Assembly: GCA_018398575.1 (NCBI GenBank)
Contig: JAGTXZ010000006.1
Span: forward strand, 248,001-312,000
Source of the DNA: Ampelomyces quisqualis
Taxonomy: Eukaryota > Ascomycota > Dothideomycetes > Pleosporales > Phaeosphaeriaceae
Reading direction: 5' to 3'
DNA length: 64,000 nucleotides
The number at the start of each line of letters is the position of its first letter. Position 1 is the first letter of the stretch. The position numbers and the translations under genes were made by a program. Of this stretch, positions 1 through 11,950 are shown in pieces. The notes below the pieces were generated by a model. The model saw only the letters and a program-made list of their open reading frames with translations. It was not told where the DNA came from and searched no databases.

Positions 1-66
1 TAGATAGTAGCTACTATAGCTTTAGCCTAGAATAATAGTAGTTTATTATTATTAATTATAGCCTAA
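1..66. other. AT-rich flank left of E1
   Basis: Stop-rich, CpA-poor sequence before the first recognisable LTR. It does not match the integrase region of element H that borders E1 on the right, so it is not obviously the other half of the same target. No gene is visible. Confidence 0.4.
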
Positions 67-521
67 TGTTACGAACTACTAATAGGAAACACAAGACGTT
101 ATAAATAAATAAGAGAACAGGTTACAAGACTTCGACCTAGTGCGGGGACATAGCACACTAAGTATGTTACGTAACCTTCTTATTAGTTTTATTTAGTCTT
201 ACTGTTTCTTACAACAAGAAACTATAAGAATCTATAATAATAATTAAGAATAATAAGAACTATAAGAAAGACTAAGTAGATAGAAACTATAATAAGCTCT
301 TATAGATTATTGTGTTTAACTCATATTACAGACGCTTAAGTTAGTAACTAGCTATTTAACTATTATTACTCTTTTTAGAAAGCCCTAGCCTTTACTATCT
401 TAGTAACAATACCTTCTATATCTAAAGCAACTCTATACCTATCTGCAAAAACTAACTTTAGCTATACCTCTAGTCTATACTAGCATTCTTATTGTTTGCT
501 ACTAGACTAACAGTCTTAACA
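67..521 (+). repeat. 5' LTR of E1
   Basis: Pairs with 6535-6994. The last 230 bases are shared by all LTRs of this family and end in TTAACA. The first 100 bases are only weakly similar between the two E1 LTRs, so the start at 67 (TGTTAC) is tentative; a second TGTTAC lies at 165. Confidence 0.65.
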
Positions 522-619
522 CTTTAAACACTTTTATAATAAGCAGCAATATTACAATAGGTACACCTAAGCATTTCTAAGTAAAACAACCTAGACTTAA
601 GGTTAACAAACCTAATCTC

Positions 620-2450
620 TACTATAGAGACTGCAATAAACTTAAGACCTAGATTCTTTAGTCTAATAGGCACTTCTATATAGAAGAAGACAAGATTAAG
701 CATAATAACAAAGTTATTCTTGCTATAACTTACATAAAAGGCAACGCTAAGAAATAGAGACTTCTAATTATCTAGAAGTATATAGACAATAACATTATAG
801 ACGCAAATAATACTAACCTTGTAGAAGACTAGTAAACGTTTAAAATACGCTTGTAACAGATCTTCTTACCTCTTAAGGAATCTGTAATTGCAAAACAAAA
901 AATCTAAAGTCTAAAATAAACCTAATTAGCTGCTAAATATACTAATATCTTTTAACAATACACTAAACAAATCTAGTAGAATAATACTACTCTAATGCGC
1001 ATATATAAATAAGGTCTTAAAGCTACTATATAAGCTAAACTTATGAATATATATTACTACTCTTAAAGAACTTTAGAATAATATTATTTGCCTAGATAAT
1101 AAACTCTATAAACTAGCACTTAAAGAAAAGTTATACTCCTTATATCTATTTTAGAAACATAAAGGATTTGACCTAAACAAAAGATATTAGAGACAAACAC
1201 AACTAAATAAAGAATAATAGTGCTACTACTTAAGACACAAAACTTATTAACTACGCCTACTAAGAGTATACTTAGGGTATAGACCTAAGGCTATACACTT
1301 AGACAACCTTAACAAAGGCCTAGAATAGAAAAGTTACCTAGAGAAACAACTATAAGAGGATAGGCCTAACAAGAATAAGATTACTTCTTATAACTATAAT
1401 AAAGTTAGACACTATGCGTAAGACTATTACTCTAAGAATAAAGTTATACGCTAGCTTAACGTATTAACTAACACTTTAGAGAAAGACGTTAAAGAATAGA
1501 TTATAATTAAGAACTAACTTATTATTTAACAACTTAATAGACAACTAATAGTAGAATAGACAGAAGACACCTCTACTATATTATTTAATAACTAGGTCTT
1601 AACTAACTCTATGTTGTTATACAACTAAGAACTAGACTATAACATTAAATAATTCTAACAGATAGAACTACTCTTACTTTAAACCTAACAAAACATTTAC
1701 AACTAGTATAACTAAACTAACAAAGTTAACTAAGAATATATAAAATAATGTTACTAATTCTTATAAGTATATTATACTCTCTAAATAAATAAGTACTTTC
1801 TAAGTAAAGATAGAGTTATAGAGAAGAGACAATTACTATACCTAAGAAACAGAGTCTATAGGACATAGGATTAACTATAGACTACAAGAGTCTACAATAC
1901 CTAAGAAGACTTAGAACTTACGCTAGACAAGCTAGACATATATTTACTACTAGCTAGCCTTAAACTAGTACACTAGAATACAATAGTTAGAGAACTGTAT
2001 TAAGAGGTAGACGCAGACAGTTTATATAAGACGTACTGTAACTTATACATAAAGCAAATATGCTATACTAATAATAGGTAAGTATAAGTACTAAACCCTA
2101 TGCCTATAGAATACTAGAATAGAAAGGCAAACAAATTGCATTAAATCCTACTTACAGACAGATACTTATAAGATTCTTGTAATCTAAAATATAGACTTCT
2201 ATTATAGACAGTATATAATAGCAACTACTACCTAATATATTATAGTAGTAAAGTTAACTTATACTTTCCTTAGCAGAAGAAGCCTTATAAGTACTAATAG
2301 TATAATTACTCTAAGGATACCTGCGCAAATTACCTATATAATAAATAAAATATAAGAAGTGTTCTTAATATATTAGAGGAAGAAAGCATATCTAACAGGA
2401 TACTTATTAACAGTAGCTACATTAACTACACATAGTAGTTCTGCCTATAA
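620..2450 (+). pseudogene. Decayed gag of E1
   Basis: Open frame interrupted by many TAG/TAA codons. Its product would be the capsid/nucleocapsid polyprotein that packages element RNA. The nucleocapsid CCHC knuckle is recognisable near 1374-1425 as KITSYNYNKVRHYA; the two leading Cys positions read Ser and Tyr, while His is kept. E4 and E6 keep the first Cys. RIP (TGT to TAT) explains the Tyr but not the Ser. It cannot be translated as a full protein. Confidence 0.65.
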
Positions 2451-2559
2451 CTAAAATGCAAGAAGCACTATAATAATAAAGAAGCTAATAAATATAAAAA
2501 GAATAAGTCTTTTTTAGAGTTAACACTAGACTCTAAAACAATACCTAGAGCTATAACGC

Positions 2560-5500
2560 AATTAACTTAGCTAAACTTATTAAACTTATAGTAAGAGTTA
2601 ATAGAAAAAGAATAAAGGCACTTCTAGATTTAGGATTATAAGTAAACTATATATTAGGCAATACCTTGTTAAGAGCTAGGCTCTAACTTTACTAGAAGTA
2701 ACAATTATATAAACTTTATATTGCAAATAGAAAGTAGATGCCTAATAAGTTACTTGTTAGATATAAGACTACTATAGGACTTAATATCTAAAGAACTAAA
2801 TAGAAAATATACCTAGACGTCTTTAGATTAGCTACCTACAATATTATATAAGGACTTCTATAGTTTAGAGAAAATAGCCTATAAATAGACTAAGGGAAGG
2901 AATCTATCTTTCTAGGGAATTACAACAACATAATAGATTCTAAGCCTACGTATTAGCAGCGTTAAATAGTAGATAAAAAGACAATTAATAATATTACTCT
3001 AACAAAGATGTAGTTAAAGACACAACTAGTTAACTTAGATAATTAAGGAAGAAATACTAATACGTTATAAGTTTTAAAGAAATATATAACTTCTAATTTA
3101 CCTAAGGAATATAGAAAGTTTAAGAAACTATTCTTAGAAGAAACAGGTCTAGAAGCACTGCCTAAGTATTAGGAGTAGAACTATAAGATTGTTCTAGAAG
3201 AAGAGAAAAGGCTAACCTTTAGACTAATCAACAGATTATTAGAAAAAGAGCTAAAAGTACTCTAAAAATATATCTAAGTAAACCTAAAGAAAGGTTTTAT
3301 CTAAGTATTAGAATTACTAGCCAGATATCCTATTATGTTTGTACTAAAGAAGAATAGCAAACTATAACTATGTACTAACTTTTAGAAACTTAATAATATT
3401 ATAGTTAAGAATTAATACTTACTACCTAATATTTTAAAACTATAAGATTAAATAGCCTATGTAAAGATCTTTACAGTATTAGATCTAAGAGGCGCGTATA
3501 ACTTTAAACACATAAAAGAAAGCAAAGAATAAAAGATAGTGTTTAGAATACGCTACAGCTACTATAAGTATTTAGTAATGCTATTTAGTCTTACTAACGC
3601 TCTAGTAATATATTAAGCACTTATTAACAATATACTTGGAGAATACTAAGACATATTTGTTATTACATACCTTAATAATATTTTTATTTATTAAGAAAAT
3701 AAGAAAGAATATACCAAATATGTTTATACAATTCTAACGCTACTAGAAAAGTTCTTTTTAGTAGTAGACTCTAACAAGTGTAAATAGCACTAGGAAGAAG
3801 TAGAATTCTTAGAGTGTATAGTTAAAAAGAATAGAGTATAAATAAGTAAGGATAAGATTAAAGTTATTAGAGATTAGCTAACGCTTACTATAGTAAAGGA
3901 TATTTAATCCTTCTTAGGCTTTGTTAACTTTTATTAACAGTTTATCTAGAACTTCTTACTAATTACTATGCTACGTACAAAACTTACACAAAAAGATACA
4001 CCTTAGAAATAGATAGAAGAACAAAGCTAGGCATTTAAGACGCTTAAAGACGCTTATATAGTACTACTTGTCCTTATTATATTTAGAAGCAGAGACCTAC
4101 TTAGATTTAAAACTAACGTATTAGACTTAGCAATTAGAATGTATACAAAGCAGAAATAAGATAAAAAATAGTACTTTATAGCTTACTACTTACAAAAGTT
4201 TATACTACTAGAAGAAAATTACAACATACATAATAAGCAACTACTTACAATTATAGTAGCACTATAATATTAGAGAATTTATATAGAAAGCTACTTAGAT
4301 CTTATAATATACTTACACTACAAAAACCTAATAACTTTTACTACTACTAAAGTACTTAATTAGAGACAAGTACAATAGTTAGAGATATTAGGATAGGACA
4401 AGTTTAAAATTGTCTATATACCTAAAAAAGATAATAGTAGAGTAGACGCTCTTAGCTAAAGATTAAACATTACTAGAACTAAAACTATTAACAGCTTAAG
4501 CATCCTTAAAAGACAAGATAATAAATCTCTTAGACTAGTAAAATACATTAACAACTTAACAATACAAATTAGAATTAATATTCTAGAAGAACTACAGAAA
4601 TTAATTATATAATAATACTATAATAACGTAGTATACAGTTACTCTATAGTAAGCTAAACTATAGAATTAATTTAACAAAATTACTAGTTTAAGAACATAA
4701 AGAATAAAGTAAGCGCTTATATTAAAAAATATACAGACTGTTAACGCAACAAATACAGTACACACACACCTTATAGACAAATGCAGCCAATAGAGCTCCT
4801 AACTAAGCCTTAGACTAATATATTAATAGACTTTATAACAGGACTACTACTGTTAAAAGACTCTGCTACAGGATTATTCTATAACACTATTATAGTTATA
4901 GTAGATTGCTTTACTAACTACGCTATAATACTACACTTTTAATAAGACTATATAGCTGTCTAGCTAGCACACGTACTTAAGGATAGACTTATTAGATACT
5001 ATAGCATACTAAAGTCAATTATTAGCAATTAAGACAAACTCTTTACGTTAAATTATTAGACTATCTTAATAGCAGAAATTAGGAGGCAACAAAAGCTATT
5101 AACAGCTTATTACTCCTAAACAGATAGCTAAATAGAAAGAACAAATAGAACTATAAAAACATATCTTAGAATATACAGCAACTTGCAACAGACAAATTAG
5201 GTTTTGCTACTACTAATAGTATAGTTAGCCTATAACAACAAATTGTCTAAAGCTATAGGTAAGACGCTATACTTTGCAAACTACAGATAACATCTAAATC
5301 TCTTTATAAGAACATTACTTAGCCTAAAGGCTGAAGCTGCTATACAGATAGTAGAAGAAATAAAGAAAACATATACTAAAATAGAAGAACAAATACAATA
5401 CGCTTAGACATAGAGTATCTTATATATTAACAAAAAACAAAAAATAGTACCTTAGCTAAAAGAAAGGGATAAGGTGTATCTTTACACTAAAAATCTACGC

Positions 5501-5850
5501 ACTAAATAACTAAGCAAAGAACTTAAGTATATTAAAGTTAGACTATTTTTAATTTCTAAACAAAACAGGCTAGTTACATATACACTTAAGCTCCTACTAG
5601 ATGTAAAGATCTACCTTAGGATCTATAAAAGTCTATTAGAACTAGCTAACCTAGAAACACTACTACAGCAAAACCTTTGCTATAAACTTAACGAAAAAAA
5701 TAAATTTAAGGTTAAAAAGATTATTTAACATTACAGTAACAAGCGCAATAGAGAATACTTAGTTAAATAGTTAGGATACAATAAATCCAAAAACACGTAG
5801 GAACTAGAAGAAAACCTTGCTAACTGTAGGCAGCTGTTGTAACAACACTA
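2560..5850 (+). pseudogene. Decayed pol of E1: protease, RT, RNase H, integrase, chromodomain
   Basis: Order along the plus strand: aspartic protease, with ALLDLG at 2621-2635 in place of the usual D-S/T-G active site. Reverse transcriptase, about 3300-3710, with PIMFVLKKNSKL and then FTVLDLRGAYN. The catalytic box reads Y-L-N-N at 3668-3679, so both Asp are lost. RNase H, about 3980-4460. Integrase, about 4600-5350, including a zinc-binding segment near 4710-4765. A C-terminal chromodomain near 5750-5830 (EYLVK-stop-LGYN, ELEENL), which in this family can direct integration to marked chromatin. The stops sit where Arg, Gln or Trp codons are expected. Confidence 0.85.
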
Positions 5851-5984
5851 CTAAAAGTTATAACAATATTATATTAGCTAATACAGATAGAAGACGTACC
5901 TTATAAACTACTATAACTCTCTTGCTTAATATTGTAAGTAACCCTAACACTAGAAGGTTCTGCAATTAGTTTAAACAAAGTACT

Positions 5985-6400
5985 CTAATCTATAGTATGC
6001 GCTATTATTAGCGCCTCTAGATTTGTTACAGCTAACTCCTAGTTTAACTAATTTAACTCTTCTAAGCACTTAATGTTCTGTATATTTAACAAACTCTTGT
6101 TAAACAAACTCTATTCTTTTTACTTTAAGAATCTATACTACTTACAAAGCTACTTAAACTTTATACGCGCAGCTTTTATCTAAAGCTAGGCTGCCTTAGC
6201 CTCTGCTTTATTCTTCTCTATTACAGCCTTAGTTTTAACTAGTTGTAACTCTATCTTTAAAATCTCTGTTTTAATCTTTAAGTAATCTAGTACAAGAATA
6301 TCTACTAGAACGCAGACTTTTGCACCTGCTAATTTACAGTTACTATACTAGGCACTTAAGAAAGATAGCTTGCAACCTAAGTTCTTCTTTACACAACGTA
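5985..6400 (-). pseudogene. Antisense Cys-cluster/coiled-coil frame in E1
   Basis: On the strand opposite to gag-pol, between chromodomain and 3' LTR, one frame runs about 135 codons with stops only where Gln or Trp are expected. It begins with a Cys cluster (YSNCKLAGAKVC; the Tyr is probably a RIP-changed Cys, giving C-x2-C-x7-C). A Lys/Glu/Leu-rich helix follows (EILKIELQLVKTKAVIEKNK). I do not recognise the family. The cluster recalls the first half of a Zn(2)Cys(6) or a small zinc ribbon. Position and architecture match frames in H, E2, E4 and E5. Function is unknown; DNA or RNA binding with self-association is a guess. Confidence 0.5.
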
Positions 6401-6534
6401 AATAAGAAACTATTATAAAAGAACTCTTATAGTTTATTTTTATACCTTATTTATTTTAGTAATGCGTAGCGTAAAGAGTTATTAGAAACTTATATAGATA
6501 TAAGTGCGAAGAAGAGAAGGATAGTGTTATAATC

Positions 6535-6994
6535 TTATACGTTAGATAGAAGGTAGCACCTTAAGTACAAATCCCTTAATTGCAATAGAAATTAAGTAGG
6601 TTCTAGACTTAGGTACGCAGGGTTACTAAGACACTAACCTATTACGCAACAAGTTACAAGTCTTACAGTCTTAAGAATCTTATAGAGTCTTATAAAGAAA
6701 ATCTATAAGACTGTATAAGACTTTATAAGATAATAAGATAACTATAAGTATATAGACTTAGACAATAGGCTTCTATAGCTTATTATGTTTAACTTATGTT
6801 ACAGACGCTTAAGTTAGTAACTAGCTATTTAACTATTGTTACTCTTTTTAGAAAGCTCTAGCCTTTACTATCTTAGTAATAATACTCTCTGTATCTAAAG
6901 TAACTCTGCACCTATCTGCGAAAACTAACCTTAGCTGTACCCCTAGTCTACACTAGTATTCTTATTATTTGCTACTAGACTAATAGTCTTAACA
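6535..6994 (+). repeat. 3' LTR of E1
   Basis: Ends in AGTCTTAACA like the other LTRs of this family. The start is set by TGTTAT at 6535 to match TGTTAC at 67; a shorter LTR from 6640 is possible. Confidence 0.65.
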
Positions 6995-7037
6995 TACACG
7001 TACTTAAGGATAGACTTATTAGATACTATAGTATACT
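6995..7037 (+). mobile_element. H: integrase fragment left of E2
   Basis: Matches the integrase of E1 (around 4975-5015) and E4. The homology resumes at 14185, so this is the left part of the gene into which E2 inserted. Bases 7033-7037 (ATACT) are the E2 target duplication. Confidence 0.85.
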
Positions 7038-7335
7038 TGTAACAACGCAGGTAGGTACAGCTATTAGGATTGAATTAGATACGTATCAGAGGCATATAGG
7101 AGTGCGTGTTGTATCAAAGATTCTAGATTAGCTATACACCTATAGGTCTTGTACAAAAGGACAAGAAAACTTATCCTCTATCTATGCTATAGGCTTATAT
7201 TTATAGTAGGCGTAGCAGCTAAGTCAGAGCGCTGTTAAAGCGCTTTTAGTCCTAATCTACTAGCTCTCTACATAATCTGTTACTAAGCCTTTATAAGGTA
7301 TTAGATATAATATATGTTTACATATGCTTGTTACA
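7038..7335 (-). repeat. 3' LTR of E2
   Basis: Begins TGTAACAACGCAGG and ends GCTTGTTACA; pairs with 13881-14179. Differences from the other LTR are mainly C/T and G/A transitions, as RIP predicts. Confidence 0.93.
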
Positions 7336-7714
7336 TTACTTCTCTTCTTAAAATCAATAGTTTCTATTAATTAGGTCTGTATTAGTGTTGTTTTAGATAC
7401 CTCTTCAAATTGTTGTAAACTCTTATTTACCTTAAGTTTATTTTAGAATAATATAATATAGCTATTTGTTGTTGTTTTAATTAGCGCGCCAGCGCGTTTA
7501 ATATTTCTAACTTTACCTTAAGCTTTTTAAGCATATATACAAGGCTAGCCCTCTAGTATACTACTTCTCTATACTCTCTCTCTACACGTTTGTATACCTA
7601 CAGCTATTTAACTGCTCTCCTAATTTAATTGTTAGCTAATTGTTTCTGCAGATACACACAATACCTATTCTTGTCTCTTCTAAGGCTTATCCTCTAGCCT
7701 ATTAGGTTGTTTGC

Positions 7715-8383
7715 CTACAGGCTGCAAGGGCTTTTGCCTGCAGCTATTTTAATATTAAGTTTAGATTCTATTTAGACGTGTCTAAGAAGTGTGCTTATTG
7801 CACACTCTTAAATAAGAAGTGTTGCCTAGTTCTCTTATATACAGGCTAAGAGTATAATAGCCTCTTTAAGGCTCTTAACTACAGGTTTACTACTTTAGGT
7901 AGAGACAAGTTTAACAAGGTAGTGTTAGAGCAAAAGGCTACTATTAAGGAGGCAGCGTTTTAGTTAGCTGCTGTTATGCAAGTAAGTACTGCACAGGTAG
8001 CTAACATAAATAACGCTAACTTGTTAGTTAGCGCTTATTACTAGAGAGAAGAGCTAGCTAGAGAGGTTAGAGCAATAGCTAAGGAGGTTAGGTTGCTTAA
8101 GAAGAGCACAGCTAGGTTAACTAGTGTAGTTGCTTAGCTAGTAAATGTTATAATAGTATTAAAGGCTAATTAGTTAGCAGAGCAAAAGAAGGCGCAGGCA
8201 GTAACATTTTAGGCAGCAGTAGAGCAAGAGGCAGCAGCGCAGAAGGCTAGTACTTATAGCAAGTAAAGCTAGAATAGAAGACAACTAAGTAGTACGTTAG
8301 TGTCTGTACCTAGGGATTTAGACAGTAAAGAATATTCTACTAGTAGCAGTAACAGTCTGCTGTTAGACCTAATAGAAGAGTAA
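7715..8383 (+). pseudogene. Antisense Cys-cluster/coiled-coil frame in E2
   Basis: About 222 codons on the strand opposite to gag-pol, starting some 380 bases inside the 3' LTR and ending with TAA at 8381. Internal stops are all TAG/TAA at plausible Gln/Trp positions. Near the start is KCAYCTLLNKKCC (Cys codons at 7790, 7799 and 7820), a C-x2-C-x6-C pattern as in the first half of a Zn(2)Cys(6) cluster. A long Ala/Leu/Glu/Lys helix follows, including REELAREVRAIAKEVRLLKK, then a Gln/Ala-rich part and a Ser-rich acidic tail. No known family is recognised. It may be an accessory protein made from an antisense transcript. The intact start codon is not clear. Confidence 0.6.
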
Positions 8384-8639
8384 GACTCTTATTATTAATA
8401 GCTGTTACCTACTAGTGTAGTAGTTGCAATATTAAGTTTAATTTCCTTAACATAATTGTCTTGCAATGCTGTAAGATCTTTAACTTCTTTTTCCTATACT
8501 GTAATCTACTTAGCTAACGCTTGTAGAAGTCCTAGCTATTTTAGATAGCGTTTATAAAACGCTTGCAATATATGTAGAGTACCTATAAAGTTTAAGGCAT
8601 TATACTAGGTAGAGTTAGGATTATAGCCTACCTATTTCA

Positions 8640-11600
8640 CACAATACTTTAGGATAGAGCAGTATAGCTTGCTAGCTAAGATCTCTTTAACTTCCTATTT
8701 TTTAACGCCTTAAATTAGGATGCTAGATAGGTTTAGGCTTAGCTAACTAGGCAAGGGGTTGTTAGAGTTCTTGCAGAGGACGTCTAGAGCAAACACGTTA
8801 TAGATCTTAGAACCTTTAGGTAGCTTTAGTTAAAATAAATAGCTAACTTATTCTAGAACTTTAAAGAGGCCTTCTTACAATTTAGCAAGTTTGCAACTTA
8901 AGCAGGTAACAGATAAGTTTTAGGTTAAGAAGTAAACCTTATTACCTACTGCCTAATTAACAGGTTAACAATATTTGTTTACCTTAGCAGCTATCTGTTA
9001 CTGCGCCTTTTCTATATTGTCTTTAGCTGTGCGCTAGGCTGCATGCATGCAGGTAGCTAAGCTTAAGGCATTCTTAACGTTTACATCTTTGTATTTTAAA
9101 GAGAATAGTGCTTAATCCTAGCTTTGTTGTAGTTTAGATCTAAACAAGAGCTAGTACAGCGCTATACTAATTGCAGAGTGCAGTAGTGTAGCTTAGGCTT
9201 AATTAATTATTAGCAAGAGGTTACTCTAGTTATTCTAGTAATAGGATACAAAGAGCCTTAATTGTTAATTAATATACTTGTTTATAATCTTAGTTTGTCT
9301 ATTAGTTTGTTTATAGTAGGCTGTAAAAAGCTTAATTTGCACGCCTAAGATCTTGCAGAACTTAAACTAGAATTAGGATATAAACTAGGAGCTGCAGTTA
9401 GACACTATACTTTTAGGCGTGTAGCTAAATTAGTATACCTATTAGATAAACAAGTAAGCTATTCTATAAGTATTAATTGTTTTATAGCAAGAAATAGAAA
9501 CAGCTTGCTTTAATAAGTAATTAATAATAACTATAATTTAATTATAGCTATACTAATTAGTTAGAAAGGTCTTAAAATCTATACACAAATACTGCATAGG
9601 CCTGTTAGAGATTAGTAACAGATAGAGGAAACCTTAGGATTAGAGCTGTCTTAGATAGAATCTTTAACAGAAAACGCAGTTTTGTACATAGTGTTTGCAT
9701 GTAGCTTCTATACCTTTCTAGTAGTATTGCTAAGCTAGGAGCTAATACGTCTTTATAGCGCTTAGATAAGTAGTAGATACTTAATTATAAGCTTCTCTAA
9801 TTAGTTAAGTGCATAAGAGGGAATCTCTAAGTACACAAAGGCGTAAGTAATAAAGCAGTAGTTCTTCTTAGACATAATACAGCTATAGTAGCTTAAGACG
9901 CTCTTTCTTAAAGAAACAGTAATTCTCTACTAGCAGAGCTTTAATTAGTTCTAACAAGTTAAAGTTTAGGAGGGCACTAATAGATTAGACTAAAATAGCT
10001 AAAACATTAACCTCTAGCTAGTTACAGACGTAGTTCTAAGCTAGTTTAGAGTTAACTAAGGGGTTTAGGCGTTTAAGTCCTAGAAGTACACAAGATCTGT
10101 TGTCTTGTTAGGCAGCCTTAACCTTACTAATGTCCTGTTCTCTTTAGCTTAGAATATTAGCTTGCTTGTTAAGCTTGCTAGGCGTGTACTTAATACAGGA
10201 ATTAAAAAGGGCAATAATCTCTGCCTATTATGCTTAACGTGCATTAAGAACCTTAGTAGTTATAAAGTATTTTAAGGAGCAGTAATTTAAATACACCTAG
10301 ATTTAACTCTGTATAGAAGTAAGTTTAGCTCTCTACTTCTTAAATACTTTTAGGATAGCAAAAAGTTCTTTATTATATATTTTCTAATTAAGCTTAGCCC
10401 TAGATAGGGCGTAACTATAGAAGGCTACAGAATACTACTTGTTATTAGAGTGCTTCTAAGAGAGTACTTCTACTATTACTCTATCTAACGTGTTAGTTTC
10501 TAACTTTATGTTATACTTAGGATAAAAATAAGATAGCGTAGAAATAGCTAGAAGTAAGGCTTTAGTCTAATTAAAAGCCTGTTAGCAGTCTGTAGTCTAT
10601 TTAAACAGTGTAGAGGGACTTTAAAGCTTTATAATTAGTTTAGCTACATAGAAGAAATCCTTAATAAATTGTTAATAGAAACTAGCAAAACTAAGAAATA
10701 ACTTAACGCTAGTAACTGTAGTAGGTTCAGCCTAGTTTTAGAGTACTTCTACCTTGTTAGAGTTAACTTTAGTGCCCTAGTTTGTTAAAACGTAACCTAG
10801 ATACTTTGTGCAGGTTATATAAAATTTACTCTTCTAAATGTTTACTTAGAGTCCTGCAGTACGTAGGCGCTCTAGGACCTTTTAGACGTGTTCCTAATGT
10901 AAGTTTATATCCTTAGAGTAGATTAGGATATTATTAAGATACGCAATGCAGAAATTGTTAAGATAATTAATTAGTATATTATTTATATAGCGTTAATACG
11001 TAGCTAGCCTATTACACAAGCTAAAAGAGAAAACCTTACACTTGTATATACTGTAACAGGTCTAAAAGGTAGTATACTCTTTAGAGTTAGGATCTATACA
11101 AATTTTGTTAAAGGCAGCCTAGATGTTAAACTTAGTAAAGATCTTAGCTTTAGAAGGGCGTAACAGCAGCTTATTAATACAAAGGATTAGATAGACGTCC
11201 TTGCGCGTAAGGGCGTTAATCTTCTAGTAGTCTATATAGATGCGTATATCTCTATTTAGTTTGCGTACACAAAGAATAGGTAAAGTAAAAGAACTTTAGC
11301 TAGCCTTAATAAAACTCTTCTAAAGGTGTTTCTAAACGTAGGCCTTAGTAGCTTTAAGCTTCTTCTGGTTTTGCTTATATAGAGGACTAAACGCATTTAG
11401 TAATAGTTCTTTAAAAACAATCTTATAATTGTACAGACAATAAGGAGGTAATTAATTAGCTGCTAACTTGCTAAATACATCCTAATACTAGAAGTAACAG
11501 GCAGGTAATCTCTTATCTAATTGGCTTTAATTGTCTGCGTTGTCCTTGGAGGCAAGAATCCTATTAATCTTATAGAGGCTTGTTGTAAAGAACTTGTTCT

Positions 11601-11950
11601 AGGGCTTCTTTATAATAAAGTAAAATGCATTAGCAGAAATGAAAGCTATGTAGGTACTTAGAAGGAGTTTAGACTCTAAGCAGTTTTGCTTAGTTAGGGT
11701 ATAAGAAATCTCTAAGATTTTTCAGGCTAATAGAAGCTTTAAGCATCTCTTGATACAATAAATAGAAGAAGAGGAATAGTAAGAACTATTTTAGATACAA
11801 TAGTCTTCTTTCTCTTATAGAGCGTTGCGTTGTTACACATTAAGATAGATAGTAGCTAGCACTGTAGCTTAATATAGAATAGTAGGAATAGGGGGTAAAG
11901 AATTGTATAAACAGGGGTACTTAGATAGCTAAATAAACTGTAACCTATTT
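8640..11950 (-). pseudogene. Decayed pol of E2 (minus strand)
   Basis: Read on the minus strand. Reverse transcriptase at about 10880-11330 shows ILCVRKLNRDIRIYIDY, then KINALTRKDVYL. The catalytic box is AYLNN (Asn codons at 10930-10935) where YLDD is expected. RNase H lies to its left (about 10250-10750), then integrase (about 9100-10000) and a probable chromodomain region (about 8650-8900). Stops replace Arg, Gln and Trp codons throughout. The last two domain limits are approximate. Confidence 0.75.

Larger units (their letters stand above)
67..6994 (+). mobile_element. E1: RIP-mutated Ty3/gypsy chromovirus with two LTRs
   Basis: LTR, gag, pol (protease, reverse transcriptase, RNase H, integrase, chromodomain) and LTR in the order of a Ty3/gypsy chromovirus, plus strand. 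The interior is closely similar to E4 and E6. Coding frames can be followed, but nearly every Gln and Trp position is TAG or TAA, as RIP produces. The LTR ends follow TG...CA. No 5-bp target duplication is seen: CCTAA lies at the left and TACAC at the right. The right side continues directly into integrase sequence of related element H, so E1 either inserted into H and lost its left flank, or the junction arose by recombination. The left edge is uncertain; only from about 165 are the two LTRs clearly alike. Confidence 0.85.

Noticed and set aside
1..66. Telomere or subtelomere signal at the window start
   Set aside because: No TTAGGG/CCCTAA runs are present here or elsewhere in the window.
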